64,000 bases of DNA from Haloferax elongans ATCC BAA-1513. Its GTDB lineage: Archaea > Halobacteriota > Halobacteria > Halobacteriales > Haloferacaceae. Position numbers and translations under genes: made by a program. The notes under the pieces are model-generated. The model saw nothing but the letters and a program-made list of their open reading frames with translations, did no database searches and was not told the origin of the DNA. Of this stretch, positions 44,884 through 53,991 are shown piece after piece; positions within the stretch are counted from its first letter, which is position 1, and each line of letters begins with the position of its first letter. The stretch lies in NCBI RefSeq assembly GCF_000336755.1, contig NZ_AOLK01000024.1:62001-126000 (forward strand), given 5' to 3'.

Positions 44884-46245
44884 ATGGAATCGAGAAACCC
44901 CGCGACGAACGAACAAATCGGCACCTACGAGAAGGACACCGACGAGGACGTCGAAGCGGCGCTCTCCCGCTCCATGGACGCGTTCGAGGAGTGGCGCGAG
45001 CGACCGATTCGCGAACGCGAGGAACTCCTCGCGAACGCTGCGGGCGTCCTGCGAGAGAACAAGCGCCGGTACGCTGAGTTGATGACGAAGGAGATGGGAA
45101 AGCCAATCTCGCAAGCCATCGGCGAAGTCGAGAAGTGCGCGTGGGCGTGCGACCATTACGCCGAGTACGCGAGCGCCTATCTCGGGGGCGAGCACCACCC
45201 CAGCCCACCGGGAACCGAAGTCGCGACCGTCCACGACCCGCTCGGTCCGGTACTGGCCGTGATGCCGTGGAACTTCCCATTCTGGCAGGTCATCCGCTTC
45301 GCCGCGCCGTATCTGACCGCCGGGAACGTCGGCCTGCTCAAACACGCCTCGAACGTGCCGGGGTGCGCACTCGCACTCGAAGAGGTGTTCCGAGAGGCCG
45401 GCTATCCAGACGGCGTCTTCCAGACCCTGCTTATCGGGTCGGGCAAGGTCGACGACGTGCTTTCTGACGACCGCGTGCGCGCAGCGACGCTCACCGGAAG
45501 CGGACCAGCCGGCCGGGCAGTCGCCGAAACAGCCGGGAAGCACCTGAAAAAGACTGTCTTGGAACTCGGCGGGTCGGACCCGTTCATCGTCCTCGACGAC
45601 GCCGACCTCGACGCGGCAGTCGAGACGGGCGTCCAAGCCCGAACCCAAAACGGCGGCCAGTCCTGTATCGCCGCGAAGCGCTTCATCGTCCACGAGGCAG
45701 TCTACGACGAGTACGTCGAGCGGCTGGTCGAGGCGTTCGAAGCTCTCACTATCGGCGACCCGATGGACGAGGCGACAGATATCGGCCCACAGGCCGACCC
45801 CGAGCTGATGGCCGAACTCCACGACCAAGTCCAGCAGAGCGTCGACGCCGGGGCGACAGTGCTGACGGGTGGCGAACCACTCGACCACGAGGGCGCGTAC
45901 TACCCGCCGACTGTCCTGACTGACGTTCCCGCCGGGTGCCCCGCCGACAACGAGGAGACGTTCGGTCCCGTCGCAGCCGTGTACAAAGTCGCCGACGAAG
46001 CGCAGGCCATCGAGAAAGCGAACGACACTCGGTTCGGACTCGGCGCGAGTCTCTGGACCGAAGACAGAAAGCGAGGCCAGCGTCTCGCGCGCGACATCGA
46101 AGCCGGATGTATCTACATCAACGAGATGGTGAAATCCGACCCGAGGGTCCCCTTCGGCGGTATCAAAGACGCCGGCTACGGCCGCGAACTCTCCGAAGCG
46201 GGCATCAAAGAGTTCGTCAACCGCAAGACGGTCTGGACGCAGTGA
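44884..46245 (+). CDS. NAD(P)-dependent aldehyde dehydrogenase (succinate-semialdehyde dehydrogenase-like)
   Basis: A 453-residue aldehyde dehydrogenase. Conserved elements are [32 protein letters not shown], the catalytic Glu in [14 protein letters not shown], the catalytic Cys in [14 protein letters not shown], and [12 protein letters not shown]. The length and the IGTYEK start resemble GabD/succinate-semialdehyde types. It may oxidise an aldehyde from the catabolic route upstream. Start [11 protein letters not shown] at 44884; an upstream extension to 44791 lacks sense. Confidence 0.93.
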   Translation: MESRNPATNEQIGTYEKDTDEDVEAALSRSMDAFEEWRERPIREREELLANAAGVLRENKRRYAELMTKEMGKPISQAIGEVEKCAWACDHYAEYASAYLGGEHHPSPPGTEVATVHDPLGPVLAVMPWNFPFWQVIRFAAPYLTAGNVGLLKHASNVPGCALALEEVFREAGYPDGVFQTLLIGSGKVDDVLSDDRVRAATLTGSGPAGRAVAETAGKHLKKTVLELGGSDPFIVLDDADLDAAVETGVQARTQNGGQSCIAAKRFIVHEAVYDEYVERLVEAFEALTIGDPMDEATDIGPQADPELMAELHDQVQQSVDAGATVLTGGEPLDHEGAYYPPTVLTDVPAGCPADNEETFGPVAAVYKVADEAQAIEKANDTRFGLGASLWTEDRKRGQRLARDIEAGCIYINEMVKSDPRVPFGGIKDAGYGRELSEAGIKEFVNRKTVWTQ

Positions 46246-46278
46246 CACAAGCGAGGGTGCCGGTGTCGCCCTCGCCGT

Positions 46279-47289
46279 TCAGAAGAACTTGTGCGCCTCG
46301 TAGCCGTAGGTTTCGGGGTCGACGTCGACGACGCTCTCGTCGTGTAACGAGGTGAAGTAGGTCGCGTCGCTCCAGTAGTACTCGTCGAACACCGACCGTG
46401 CAGTGATGTTCATCACCGGCGGCAGCGCGGGGTCGTCGCGCTCGATGAACATGGCGACGTTGAAGCTATTCAGGCCGACCGAGGCGTAGTACGAGAGCAC
46501 GTTCACCAGGCCTTCTGCGAAGTCGTGTGCGACATCGCCGCGGGGGGCGGGAACGCCCGTGTGAATCTGTGCCGCGACGCCGACGAGGTGGCGGTGGTGC
46601 TTCGGCGCGAAGGGAGCAAGCCAATGGACGCCGCCCGTCTCGGCCACGTACCGGTCACCACCGCGCACTTGCATTGCGAGTTCCGACCAGTACGACTCGT
46701 CGTGTTCCTCGTAGAACTCGCGAGCAGCATCGGCGATGCGGCGCTGTTCGTTCGTCCCGCGGTCGTCGACGAGCGTCTGCATGTGCGGGTGGATGAGACT
46801 CGACCCGGCGGGGCGAAGGAAGTTCATGTTCACCGATGCGAACCGGGCGTCGTCGTCGTGGTCGAAGACGTCCCGGACGTACTGGAACGCCGCACAGAGT
46901 CCGTCAGCGAACTGCTCCGTCGTGAACTCGTCTATCGGGACGAAGTGCTCCTCGGTGAGCGCGATGACGTTCGAATACGACCCGTACGGATTCAGATTCG
47001 GGAACGAGGTCGCCTCGCCGCTTTTCCCGCGGTCGGTGCCGACCCACTCGGGGTACGTGGGCGTCGCTTCCTCGACCGTGCCCGGACAGAAGAAACAGCC
47101 CTCGCTGTCGAGGACTGAGTCGTCGATTTCGGGGTCCTTGGGGAGCAGGAAGTTGTCGGCGACGACTCGCGTGGTACGCCCGGTCAGCGGGTCGACCCGA
47201 ATCTCGGTTTCGACTGTCGTCTGCTCGAACTCCTCGAGCGGACTGTGGAACGTCGCCTCCTGCGTGTCGAGTTCGAACTGTATTGACAT
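46279..47289 (-). CDS. Galactose-1-phosphate uridylyltransferase-like HIT superfamily protein
   Basis: A 336-residue protein with GalT-type motifs: CFFCPGTVEEATP (zinc Cys pair), FPNLNPYGSYSNVIAL, and the active site LIHPHMQTL, in which the first His would be uridylylated. A C-terminal half includes HWLAPFAPKHHRHLVGV. The family transfers nucleotidyl groups between sugar phosphates. Substrate here not determined. Start MSIQFELDTQEA at 47289. Lies between the aldehyde dehydrogenase and the cobalamin region, convergent with the former. Confidence 0.82.
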   Translation of the reverse strand: MSIQFELDTQEATFHSPLEEFEQTTVETEIRVDPLTGRTTRVVADNFLLPKDPEIDDSVLDSEGCFFCPGTVEEATPTYPEWVGTDRGKSGEATSFPNLNPYGSYSNVIALTEEHFVPIDEFTTEQFADGLCAAFQYVRDVFDHDDDARFASVNMNFLRPAGSSLIHPHMQTLVDDRGTNEQRRIADAAREFYEEHDESYWSELAMQVRGGDRYVAETGGVHWLAPFAPKHHRHLVGVAAQIHTGVPAPRGDVAHDFAEGLVNVLSYYASVGLNSFNVAMFIERDDPALPPVMNITARSVFDEYYWSDATYFTSLHDESVVDVDPETYGYEAHKFF

Positions 47290-47397
47290 AACCAGAGGTT
47301 CGACGGGCCGCGTGAAAAGCCTAGCTCCGAGATGTGAGACAGTCGAGTTCGTACATCTCGATGCGTCGTTTGCAGGGGCCGAGTTCGTAGTCTCGTG

Positions 47398-47805
47398 TCA
47401 GCCCTGATCGTTGGCATCGCCAGACTGGTCGGCCACGTCGGCCTCGCCATGCTGGTCGACCGCGCCAGCATCGACAGACTGACCGAGCGCGTCGGCCTCG
47501 TCTCCGAACTCGTTGCGCAGCAACTCTGGAACGTCCTCCGGTCGAACGTCGGAATACCAGCGATTTCGCGGGTGAATCGCAATCGCGGCACCGTCGGCGC
47601 TGCACAGCCCGAGGCAACTCGTCTCGGCGACGTAGACGTGCGACCAGAACACGCCGCGGTCACGGAGCCACGATTTCACCGCGTCGTACACGGCCGGGCC
47701 GTGAGCCTCTGCGCAGGCCGCGTACTCGGAGTCTCGACTGTTCGTACAGACCAGCACGTGGTCCGTGAAGCCGTGTTCTCTGACCTCGTCGGTTCGGTCC
47801 TTCAT
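47398..47805 (-). CDS. Thioredoxin-like [2Fe-2S] ferredoxin of the cobalamin locus
   Basis: A 135-residue protein with a thioredoxin-fold [2Fe-2S] domain: HVLVCTNSRDSEYAACAEAH and ETSCLGLCSADGAAIAIHP (four Cys), then RWYSDVRPEDVPELL. An acidic tail ends DQSGDANDQG. The same domain forms the C-terminus of CbiX at 55.9-56.2 kb. It overlaps the stop of cbtA by one base, so it is in the cobalt uptake operon cbtB-cbtA-fdx. Probably supplies electrons for corrin or cobalt reduction, by context. Confidence 0.85.
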   Translation of the reverse strand: MKDRTDEVREHGFTDHVLVCTNSRDSEYAACAEAHGPAVYDAVKSWLRDRGVFWSHVYVAETSCLGLCSADGAAIAIHPRNRWYSDVRPEDVPELLRNEFGDEADALGQSVDAGAVDQHGEADVADQSGDANDQG

Positions 47806-48707
47806 CAGTCGGCTGAGAGCGTTGCCCCACGGCTCGCAGCCGAGGGGTCAGTCTGGGAGGAATTCGACGACCGAAGCTGTGCGTGCGTCGTCGCGAGGAG
47901 CAGCCACACGAGGACCTGCCCGAATACGAACAGTCCAGTCATCCCGGTTCGAAGTTCGGGCGAGAGCGCACCCTGAATCGTGTTCGTCGGGGCCAACACG
48001 GCTGGAATCGCGAGGAGGCCGAAGGGGAGAATCCCGCCGACGATGGCGGCACCACGGCCGTTCGACGCCCGCAGTCGGTTGTACACGTACCCTGCCAACA
48101 GACAGGTGAGCGCCCCGGCGACCATCATCCCAGCGTAGAGCGGGATGCGAGTCGAGACTGGAAGCGACTGCTGCGCACCGGGTGACGCTGGCGGCAACAC
48201 CAGCCACGGAGCACCCGAGACGGTGACGAATCCGGCAAGTCCCATCGCGTAGCTCTTGGCCGCGCCAGTCCCCGGAATCGCGGGTTCGAGGAAGTAGAAT
48301 GCGATACCGAAGAACGCGCCACCGAGCAAGATGGCCCAGAGACCGCCGGAAATGACGCTCACCGCCTTGTTGACTGCCATCGAGACGGCGGTGTCGTGGT
48401 GGCCCTCGCCTCCGTCGGCGTGGCCCGTACCCTCACCCTCGTCGGTGTGGCCTCCTGCTTCGTGACTGTGTCCTGCTTCTTCGTGGTCGTGCCCACTACC
48501 TTCCTCGTGACCGTGGTCGCCTTCGTCTCCGTGGGCGTGAGCAGCCTCAGATTCGTGCTCGTGCCCGCCATCGACTTCCGCTGCAGCGTGGTTCATCTCG
48601 TCGGCGTAGACGACAAGCGGGTTGGCGACGACGGCCATGAACAGGCCGAAGACGATTCCGGCGACGAGCCCCGCTTTCACGCCTCGCGTCAGATACTCCG
48701 CGAGCAT
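47805..48707 (-). CDS. cbtA: Cobalt transporter subunit CbtA
   Basis: A 300-residue membrane protein. The first helix is LVAGIVFGLFMAVVANPLVV. An extracytoplasmic loop of about 65 residues is unusually rich in His, Glu and Gly (HEHESEAAHAHGDEGDHGHE and further HDHEEAGHSH), a likely metal-gathering segment. Four further helices follow (SVISGGLWAILLGGAFFGIA ...). CbtA/CbtB pairs are known cobalt uptake candidates, often next to cobalamin genes. Co-transcribed with cbtB 2 nt upstream. Confidence 0.92.
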   Translation of the reverse strand: MLAEYLTRGVKAGLVAGIVFGLFMAVVANPLVVYADEMNHAAAEVDGGHEHESEAAHAHGDEGDHGHEEGSGHDHEEAGHSHEAGGHTDEGEGTGHADGGEGHHDTAVSMAVNKAVSVISGGLWAILLGGAFFGIAFYFLEPAIPGTGAAKSYAMGLAGFVTVSGAPWLVLPPASPGAQQSLPVSTRIPLYAGMMVAGALTCLLAGYVYNRLRASNGRGAAIVGGILPFGLLAIPAVLAPTNTIQGALSPELRTGMTGLFVFGQVLVWLLLATTHAQLRSSNSSQTDPSAASRGATLSAD

Positions 48708-48709
48708 GG

Positions 48710-48898
48710 TCAGTGGCAGGCGATACCGGCCGCGTGACGGAAGTTGTGCATCGAATCGTGCACGAGCGGGTCCTGCATGAACAGCAGTGTATAGCCGAGT
48801 GCGGCGACGAAGAGCAGCCCCGCAGCCATCTGAATCGGTGTCAGTTCGACCCGCGCCTGTTCGACTCGCCCGTGAACGGTGTTGGCAGTGGATGCCAT
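48710..48898 (-). CDS. cbtB: Cobalt transporter subunit CbtB
   Basis: A 62-residue protein with one membrane helix (MAAGLLFVAALGYTLLFM) and a C-terminal His-rich motif (DPLVHDSMHNFRHAAGIACH) typical of CbtB. It heads the minus-strand operon and is divergent from cbiT across 173 nt. Confidence 0.92.
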   Translation of the reverse strand: MASTANTVHGRVEQARVELTPIQMAAGLLFVAALGYTLLFMQDPLVHDSMHNFRHAAGIACH

Positions 48899-49071
48899 TC
48901 TAAATTCAGATTGAGTAACCGCAAACTAGATTGTAAAAGTTTCGAGAGAAGTCAACATAGGTTGTTCTAACGCAATTTTATTTTAATAACTCAGAGTCGT
49001 ATTTTATGAAACTGTAGTTTCTGTAGTACAAGCACAATTGTTTTCAAACGGCGCTCAGATTGTTAGCGCAA
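48899..49071. promoter_or_regulatory. Divergent AT-rich promoter of cobalt uptake and corrin operons
   Basis: 173 nt drive cbtBA and the cbi operon. AT-rich stretches include CAATTTTATTTTAATAAC. A dyad GAAACT-GT-AGTTTC lies at 49008-49021, and CTGTAGT is directly repeated there. No B12-riboswitch-like structure is apparent to me. A cobalt- or B12-responsive repressor site is a guess. Confidence 0.4.
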
Positions 49072-49629
49072 ATGTCACGCCTACAACTCCCGCACGACGC
49101 CAAGGCGGGTCCCACGAAACCCGAGGTGAGAGCGGTGACACTCGACAAACTCGGCTTGCGCCCGACAGACCACTTCGTCGACGTTGGGTCGTGTACCGGC
49201 TCTGTCACCATCGAGGCGGCACGGCGAGTTCGACGAGTGACGGCAGTCGAGCGAAAACCGAACCGACTGGACGTCACGAAGAAAAATCTCGCCGCGAACG
49301 AGTACGACGCCGACGTGACGCTTCGCGAGGCGGAAGCCCCCGAAGGCCTCCCCGAAGACGCCGACGCGATGTTCATCGGCGGAAGCCGGAACTTCGAGGC
49401 GGTGCTCGACCACGCCGTCGAGACCGACGTGGACCGCATCGTGATGAACGTCTCGCGGGTCGAACCGACGGGTGCGGCCATCGAGGCGTTCCGCGAGCGC
49501 GACCTGCTCGACGAAGTCGTCCAGATGCAGGTGAACCACGGGTACGAACTCGCCGGAGCGACGAGTTTCCGGTCGAACAACCCCGTCTACATCATCGTCG
49601 GCCGACGCGACGCCGGAGGGCTGGACTGA
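49072..49629 (+). CDS. cbiT: Cobalt-precorrin-6B (C15)-methyltransferase, decarboxylating
   Basis: A 185-residue SAM enzyme that methylates C15 and decarboxylates the C12 acetate of cobalt-precorrin-6B. Glycine-rich SAM motif FVDVGSCTGSVTIEAARR near residue 40, AVERKPNRLDVTKKN and DADAMFIGGSRNFEAVL are typical. Its partner methyltransferase CbiE is not in the window. Start MSRLQLPHDAKAG at 49072. Its stop overlaps the cbiL start by one base, so this begins a tightly packed operon. Confidence 0.94.
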   Translation: MSRLQLPHDAKAGPTKPEVRAVTLDKLGLRPTDHFVDVGSCTGSVTIEAARRVRRVTAVERKPNRLDVTKKNLAANEYDADVTLREAEAPEGLPEDADAMFIGGSRNFEAVLDHAVETDVDRIVMNVSRVEPTGAAIEAFRERDLLDEVVQMQVNHGYELAGATSFRSNNPVYIIVGRRDAGGLD

Positions 49630-50357
49630 TGACCGTCTACGGAATCGGTCTCGGTCCCGGCGACGCCGACCTCGTGACCGTCAAAGGAAAGCGAATCCTC
49701 GAATCGGTCGATGTCGTCTACTCGCCGGGGCGACTCTCCCGGACAGTCGCGCTGAACCACGTTCCCGAAGAGCGAATCGGCGACCTCGACTTCCCGATGA
49801 CGCGCGACCCGGACGAACTCCGGCGCGCGTGGAAGGAGGCCGCCGCGGAAGTCGCAGCGAGAGCCAAATCCGACGATGTCGCGTTCGTGACGCTCGGCGA
49901 CCCGAACGTCTACTCAACCTTCGGTCACCTCCGCCGAACGCTCGACGCGTTCCACCCCGAAATCGAACTCGAAGTCGTCCCCGGTGTGAGCGCGATGACC
50001 GCGTTCGCAACCGCGCTCGGCGTCGAAATCGAGTCGGGAACCGGGCTCGCACTTCGCGAGGCCGCCAAGGGAGCAGCCCCGACCGGTCCCGACAGGATGA
50101 TTCTGTTCAAGGTCACGGACGCTCCCGCGACCTACGAGGGGCTGACTGAAGCCGGATACGACGTGAAATTCGGCCGTCGGCTCTTCATGGAACAGGGCGA
50201 GACGCTCGTCACCTCCGACCCCGGGGAACTCGAAGAGCGCGACTACTACACGCTGGCCTACGCCGAGCGAGAGGGTATCGAACGCGACGTTGCGACCGCG
50301 GAATTCGAGGCCGAGTCGGCGGACGCCGACGCGGTCGAGCCGGAGGTGTCGAAATGA
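49629..50357 (+). CDS. cbiL: Cobalt-factor II C20-methyltransferase
   Basis: A 242-residue class III methyltransferase adding the C20 methyl group of the corrin ring. Motifs GIGLGPGDADLVTVKG at the N-terminus, FVTLGDPNVYSTFGHL and EVVPGVSAMTAFA. The acidic tail ends VEPEVSK. Start MTVYGIGLG at 49629. Overlaps cbiF by 4 nt. Confidence 0.94.
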   Translation: MTVYGIGLGPGDADLVTVKGKRILESVDVVYSPGRLSRTVALNHVPEERIGDLDFPMTRDPDELRRAWKEAAAEVAARAKSDDVAFVTLGDPNVYSTFGHLRRTLDAFHPEIELEVVPGVSAMTAFATALGVEIESGTGLALREAAKGAAPTGPDRMILFKVTDAPATYEGLTEAGYDVKFGRRLFMEQGETLVTSDPGELEERDYYTLAYAEREGIERDVATAEFEAESADADAVEPEVSK

Positions 50358-51199
50358 GCGACACCGTCGACGGCGACGCAGACACCGGGTTCACCGACAA
50401 CGAGGGCATCCCCTTCATCGGTGCCGGTCCGGGCGACCCCGAACTGCTCACGGTCGCCGGACGGCGACTCGTCGAGGAAGCTGACCTCGTCGTTCACGCC
50501 GGGTCGCTCGTCAACAGTGAACTCTTGGACGAGTACTGCGACCACGCCGAACAGGTCAACAGCGTCGGCAAGGACCTCGAAGAGCTGATTCCGCTGATGG
50601 CCGACGCCTACGAATCCGGCGAGACGGTCGTCCGACTCCACAGCGGCGACCCGGCGATATACGGAGCCGCACTGGAGCAGATGGACGCGCTGGCGGAAGC
50701 GGGCGTTCCGACCTACCTCGTTCCGGGCGTCACCTCGGCGTTCGCCGCGAGCGCGACCCTCCGCACGCAGTTGACCCTGAATGAGGTCGCCAACCACGTC
50801 GTCTTCACCCGACCGCAGGGCCGAACACTCACTGCCGAAGAAGACCATATCAGCGATTTCGTCGGCTTCGGCGACACCACGGTCTGTATCTACCTCGGCA
50901 CCCACGCCGTCGCGGAGACGATGGACCGCCTCCTCGACGAGGGCCACGACCCGGACACCCCCGTCGCGGTCGTCTACCACGCCTCGTGGCCGGACGAGGA
51001 CGTTATCGAAGGCACCATCGAGACCATCGGCGAGAAGGTCGAAGACGCGGGCTATCGCGCTTCGGCACTCGTCATGATTGGCGACGCCGTCACTGGCTCG
51101 GACTACGAGCGGTCGTTCCTCTACGGCGACTGGGCCCGCGGCGGCGACGCACCGAACGACGACCCCGATTCTGAACCACAGGAGCGTGATGCACAATGA
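50354..51199 (+). CDS. cbiF: Cobalt-precorrin-4 C11-methyltransferase
   Basis: A 281-residue class III methyltransferase. FIGAGPGDPELLTVAGRRL, VVRLHSGDPAIYGA and LVPGVTSAFAASATL identify CbiF/CobM; NEVANHVVFTRPQGRT supports the C11 assignment. Acidic N- and C-terminal extensions (MSDTVDGDADTGFTDN; NDDPDSEPQERDAQ) are haloarchaeal. ATGA overlaps join it to cbiL and cbiG. Confidence 0.94.
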   Translation: MSDTVDGDADTGFTDNEGIPFIGAGPGDPELLTVAGRRLVEEADLVVHAGSLVNSELLDEYCDHAEQVNSVGKDLEELIPLMADAYESGETVVRLHSGDPAIYGAALEQMDALAEAGVPTYLVPGVTSAFAASATLRTQLTLNEVANHVVFTRPQGRTLTAEEDHISDFVGFGDTTVCIYLGTHAVAETMDRLLDEGHDPDTPVAVVYHASWPDEDVIEGTIETIGEKVEDAGYRASALVMIGDAVTGSDYERSFLYGDWARGGDAPNDDPDSEPQERDAQ

Positions 51200-52158
51200 G
51201 TGATTCTGATTCCGGAAGCGGACACTGCCAAACGCCAGACAGCGACGGAGAGGTCGCACGCGAGATTGGCATCGTCAGTTTCGAGCGAAAGATGGAGACG
51301 GCCGAGGAAATCAAGGCCGAACTCGCCGACGACTACGACCGCATCGACATTCTGCCCTACCACGGCGAGGTGTTCGCCGAGCACTGGGGCGAATACGACT
51401 GTTTCGTCGGCCTGATGGCCAGCGGCATCGCCATGCGAAAGACCGCTGGCCTCCTCGACGACAAGTGGGACGACCCCGCGGTCGTCGTCGTGGACGAAGA
51501 ACTGACGTGGGCGATTCCGCTCACGGGTGGCCACCACGGCGCGAATCAAGTCGCCTACGACCTTTCGAAACTCGGCGCGGTCCCGGCGATGACGACCGCC
51601 TCCGAGGCGGCCGGAAAGCAGGGCGTCGAGAGCAAGGCGAAGGCACTCGACACGCACGTCGTCAACGGCGATTCGACCGTTGCGACGAACCTCGCGGTCC
51701 TCAACGACGAACTCGGGCCAGTCGCCCGACTCGACGGCCCGAAAGCCGTCCTCGTCGACGACGACGTGACCGTCCTCAAACGAAACGGCGACGACGGCGT
51801 CGTCCTCGGAACTGGCAGCGTCTCCGGCGCGAAGAAAGAGCAGTTCCTGACCGCGTGGGAACGCGCCCTCGACGACGCCGACTGCGACTGGGGCGACGTG
51901 GACTTCGTCGCGACCGGGACGCGAAAGGCCGACGAACCCGGCATGCTCGACGCTGCCCAAGAAATCGGCGCGGGCGTCGTCTACTTCGAGAAGGAGACGC
52001 TGACCGAGTTCGAAGGACCGACCCCGTCGCGGTCGAAGGAACTCATCGGCTGGCCGGGAATTGCTGAAGCGAGCGCGATTGCTGGCGGCCGTGACCACGA
52101 ACTGGTCGTCGAGAAACAGCGCTACGACGATGCAGTGACCGTGGCGGTGGGACGATGA
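51196..52158 (+). CDS. cbiG: Cobalt-precorrin-5A hydrolase
   Basis: A 320-residue protein opening the lactone of cobalt-precorrin-5A and releasing acetaldehyde. The central domain shows GLMASGIAMRKTAGLLDDKW and VVDEELTWAIPLTGGHHGAN; the C-terminal domain shows TGSVSGAKKEQFLTAWERAL and ATGTRKADEPGMLDAAQEIG. This marks the cobalt-early (anaerobic-type) branch. Confidence 0.93.
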   Translation: MSDSDSGSGHCQTPDSDGEVAREIGIVSFERKMETAEEIKAELADDYDRIDILPYHGEVFAEHWGEYDCFVGLMASGIAMRKTAGLLDDKWDDPAVVVVDEELTWAIPLTGGHHGANQVAYDLSKLGAVPAMTTASEAAGKQGVESKAKALDTHVVNGDSTVATNLAVLNDELGPVARLDGPKAVLVDDDVTVLKRNGDDGVVLGTGSVSGAKKEQFLTAWERALDDADCDWGDVDFVATGTRKADEPGMLDAAQEIGAGVVYFEKETLTEFEGPTPSRSKELIGWPGIAEASAIAGGRDHELVVEKQRYDDAVTVAVGR

Positions 52159-53027
52159 GCGACGGTGCGGAGACGATGAACGACGGCGCGGCGACGGCGA
52201 CAGACAGCCACTCGGAAGTCCCCGACGATTACGGCACACTCTACGTGGTCGGCATCGGCCCCGGCCTCCCGGCGCACATGACCCAGCGCGCTAAGGAAGT
52301 CATCCAAACCGCAGACTGCGTGGTCGCGTCGAACCTGTATCAGGAGTTCCTCCGCGACGACGACACGCTCCCGCCCAAGGACAGCGACGACGGCCCGGAA
52401 GTCGTCCGGTCGTCGATGGGCCAGCAGGTCGAACTGACCCGCGAGGCCTTCGAGCGAGTTCGCGCGGGAGAGGACGTAGCGCACGTCTCCGGCGGCGACC
52501 CGAACGTCTACGGCAAGTCCGACCTCGTGTTCACGATGGCCGACGCCGACGACGCGACGGACGTGCCAATCGAAATCGTCCCCGGCGTGACCGCCGCGCT
52601 CGGCGGCGCGGCGATGATGGGTGCGCCGCTGTCGAACGACTTCTGTACCATCTCGTTGTCCGACAAGTGGCGCGGGTGGGACGAAATCGAGGAGAAACTG
52701 CGCGCGGCCGCCATCAGCAACTTCGTCATCGTCCTGTACAACTGCTGGCGGAACTACACCCGCGCCATCGACATCATCCGCGAGGAACGCGACGACGACG
52801 TTCCGGTCGGCATCTTCAACGACGCAGGCCGGGGCGAAGCCGGTCGAAATCTGGACGACGAGACGTTCTCGATTACGACCCTCGGCGACGCGAAATCCCA
52901 CGACGAGGACGTCGGCGGGATGGGAACGTCGATTCTCATCGGCACCCACGAGACCGAACCCTGGAGCAACGACTACGAAACGTACCTCGTCACGCCCCGC
53001 GGCGGGCGCGACGTCGACGACTTCTAA
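52155..53027 (+). CDS. cbiH: Cobalt-precorrin-3B C17-methyltransferase, copy 1
   Basis: A 290-residue class III methyltransferase related to CbiH/CobJ. YVVGIGPGLPAHMTQRAKEV, HVSGGDPNVYGKSDLV, IVPGVTAALGGAAMMGAPLS and FVIVLYNCWRNYTRAIDIIREERDD. A second, different CbiH follows, so one may have taken another methylation step or catalyses a partial reaction. Overlaps cbiG by 4 nt and lies 3 nt ahead of the second copy. Confidence 0.9.
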   Translation: MSDGAETMNDGAATATDSHSEVPDDYGTLYVVGIGPGLPAHMTQRAKEVIQTADCVVASNLYQEFLRDDDTLPPKDSDDGPEVVRSSMGQQVELTREAFERVRAGEDVAHVSGGDPNVYGKSDLVFTMADADDATDVPIEIVPGVTAALGGAAMMGAPLSNDFCTISLSDKWRGWDEIEEKLRAAAISNFVIVLYNCWRNYTRAIDIIREERDDDVPVGIFNDAGRGEAGRNLDDETFSITTLGDAKSHDEDVGGMGTSILIGTHETEPWSNDYETYLVTPRGGRDVDDF

Positions 53028-53030
53028 TCC

Positions 53031-53990
53031 ATGAGCGACAGCAACACAGCATCCGAATCGAAGTGCGGCGGAAAGACGACCGAATCAAGCGACTCCTCGG
53101 CCTCCAAATGCGGCGGGTCGAAGAAGTCGGACTCCTCGTCGAGTTCCAAGTGCGGCGGGTCGAAGAAAGAACAGACCGACGAGAAAGTCGAAGCGACAAT
53201 CGACGACTTCGACGGCGAACCCGGCCAACTCGTCGCGGTCGGTCTCGGCCCCGGCCGAGCGAGCGAGATGACGACGCTGGCGAAAGAGACGCTCCGCGAC
53301 GCAGAACACATCGTCGGCTACACGACCTACATCGAACTCCTCCCGGACGACATCGTCGAAGGCGCAGAAGACATCTACTCGACGCCGATGTGCGGCGAAG
53401 TCTCCCGAACCGAAGAGGCAATCGACCGGACGCTCGCCGGAAACGACGTGGCAATCGTCGGCAGCGGCGACCCGAACGTCTACGCGCTGGCCGGTCTCGC
53501 GCTCGAAATCCTCGAATCGAAGGGCGCGACCGCGAGCATGGTCGATTTCGACGTGGTTGCCGGTGTGCCCGCTGCGCAGTCCTGTGCGGCCCGACTGGGT
53601 GCGCCACTGGTGAACGACACCGTCACCATCAGCCTCTCTGACCACCTGACGTCGATGCCGACCATCGAGTCGCGTCTGCACTCGGCCGCGAAAGAGGGCT
53701 TCACCATCGTCATCTACAACCCGTGGAGTCGCAAGCGCCGGTCGAACTACGAGAAGTGCTGTGAGATTCTGCTCGAACACCGCGCCCCCGAGACGCCGGT
53801 CGGTATCGTCCACGGCGCGGGCCGCGACGACGAGGAAGTCGAAATCGTCGAACTGCAAGACCTCCCCGAACTCGGCGAGACCGACCTCGTGGACATGACG
53901 ACGACGCTGCTCGTCGGCAACGAGGAGACCTACGTCTGGGACGACCGGATGGTGACGCCCCGCGGCTACGAACAGAAATACGAGTACTGA
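53031..53990 (+). CDS. cbiH: Cobalt-precorrin-3B C17-methyltransferase, copy 2, with triple SKCGG tail
   Basis: A 319-residue enzyme with full CbiH motifs: AVGLGPGRASEMTTLAKETL, IVGYTTYIELL, IVGSGDPNVYALAGLALE, VAGVPAAQSCAARLGAPL, and YNPWSRKRRSNYEKCCEILL. Residues 1-50 are a Ser/Lys-rich extension carrying three SKCGG units at about 10-14, 25-29 and 39-43. Three spaced Cys in an otherwise disordered tail suggest metal binding or docking. The catalytic domain begins near residue 63. This copy is the better CbiH match of the two. Confidence 0.9.
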   Translation: MSDSNTASESKCGGKTTESSDSSASKCGGSKKSDSSSSSKCGGSKKEQTDEKVEATIDDFDGEPGQLVAVGLGPGRASEMTTLAKETLRDAEHIVGYTTYIELLPDDIVEGAEDIYSTPMCGEVSRTEEAIDRTLAGNDVAIVGSGDPNVYALAGLALEILESKGATASMVDFDVVAGVPAAQSCAARLGAPLVNDTVTISLSDHLTSMPTIESRLHSAAKEGFTIVIYNPWSRKRRSNYEKCCEILLEHRAPETPVGIVHGAGRDDEEVEIVELQDLPELGETDLVDMTTTLLVGNEETYVWDDRMVTPRGYEQKYEY

Positions 53991-53991
53991 G

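Noticed and set aside
48899-49071. Cobalamin riboswitch upstream of cbtB or cbiT
   Set aside because: No B12-box-like sequence or folded core visible, and such riboswitches are not expected in haloarchaea.
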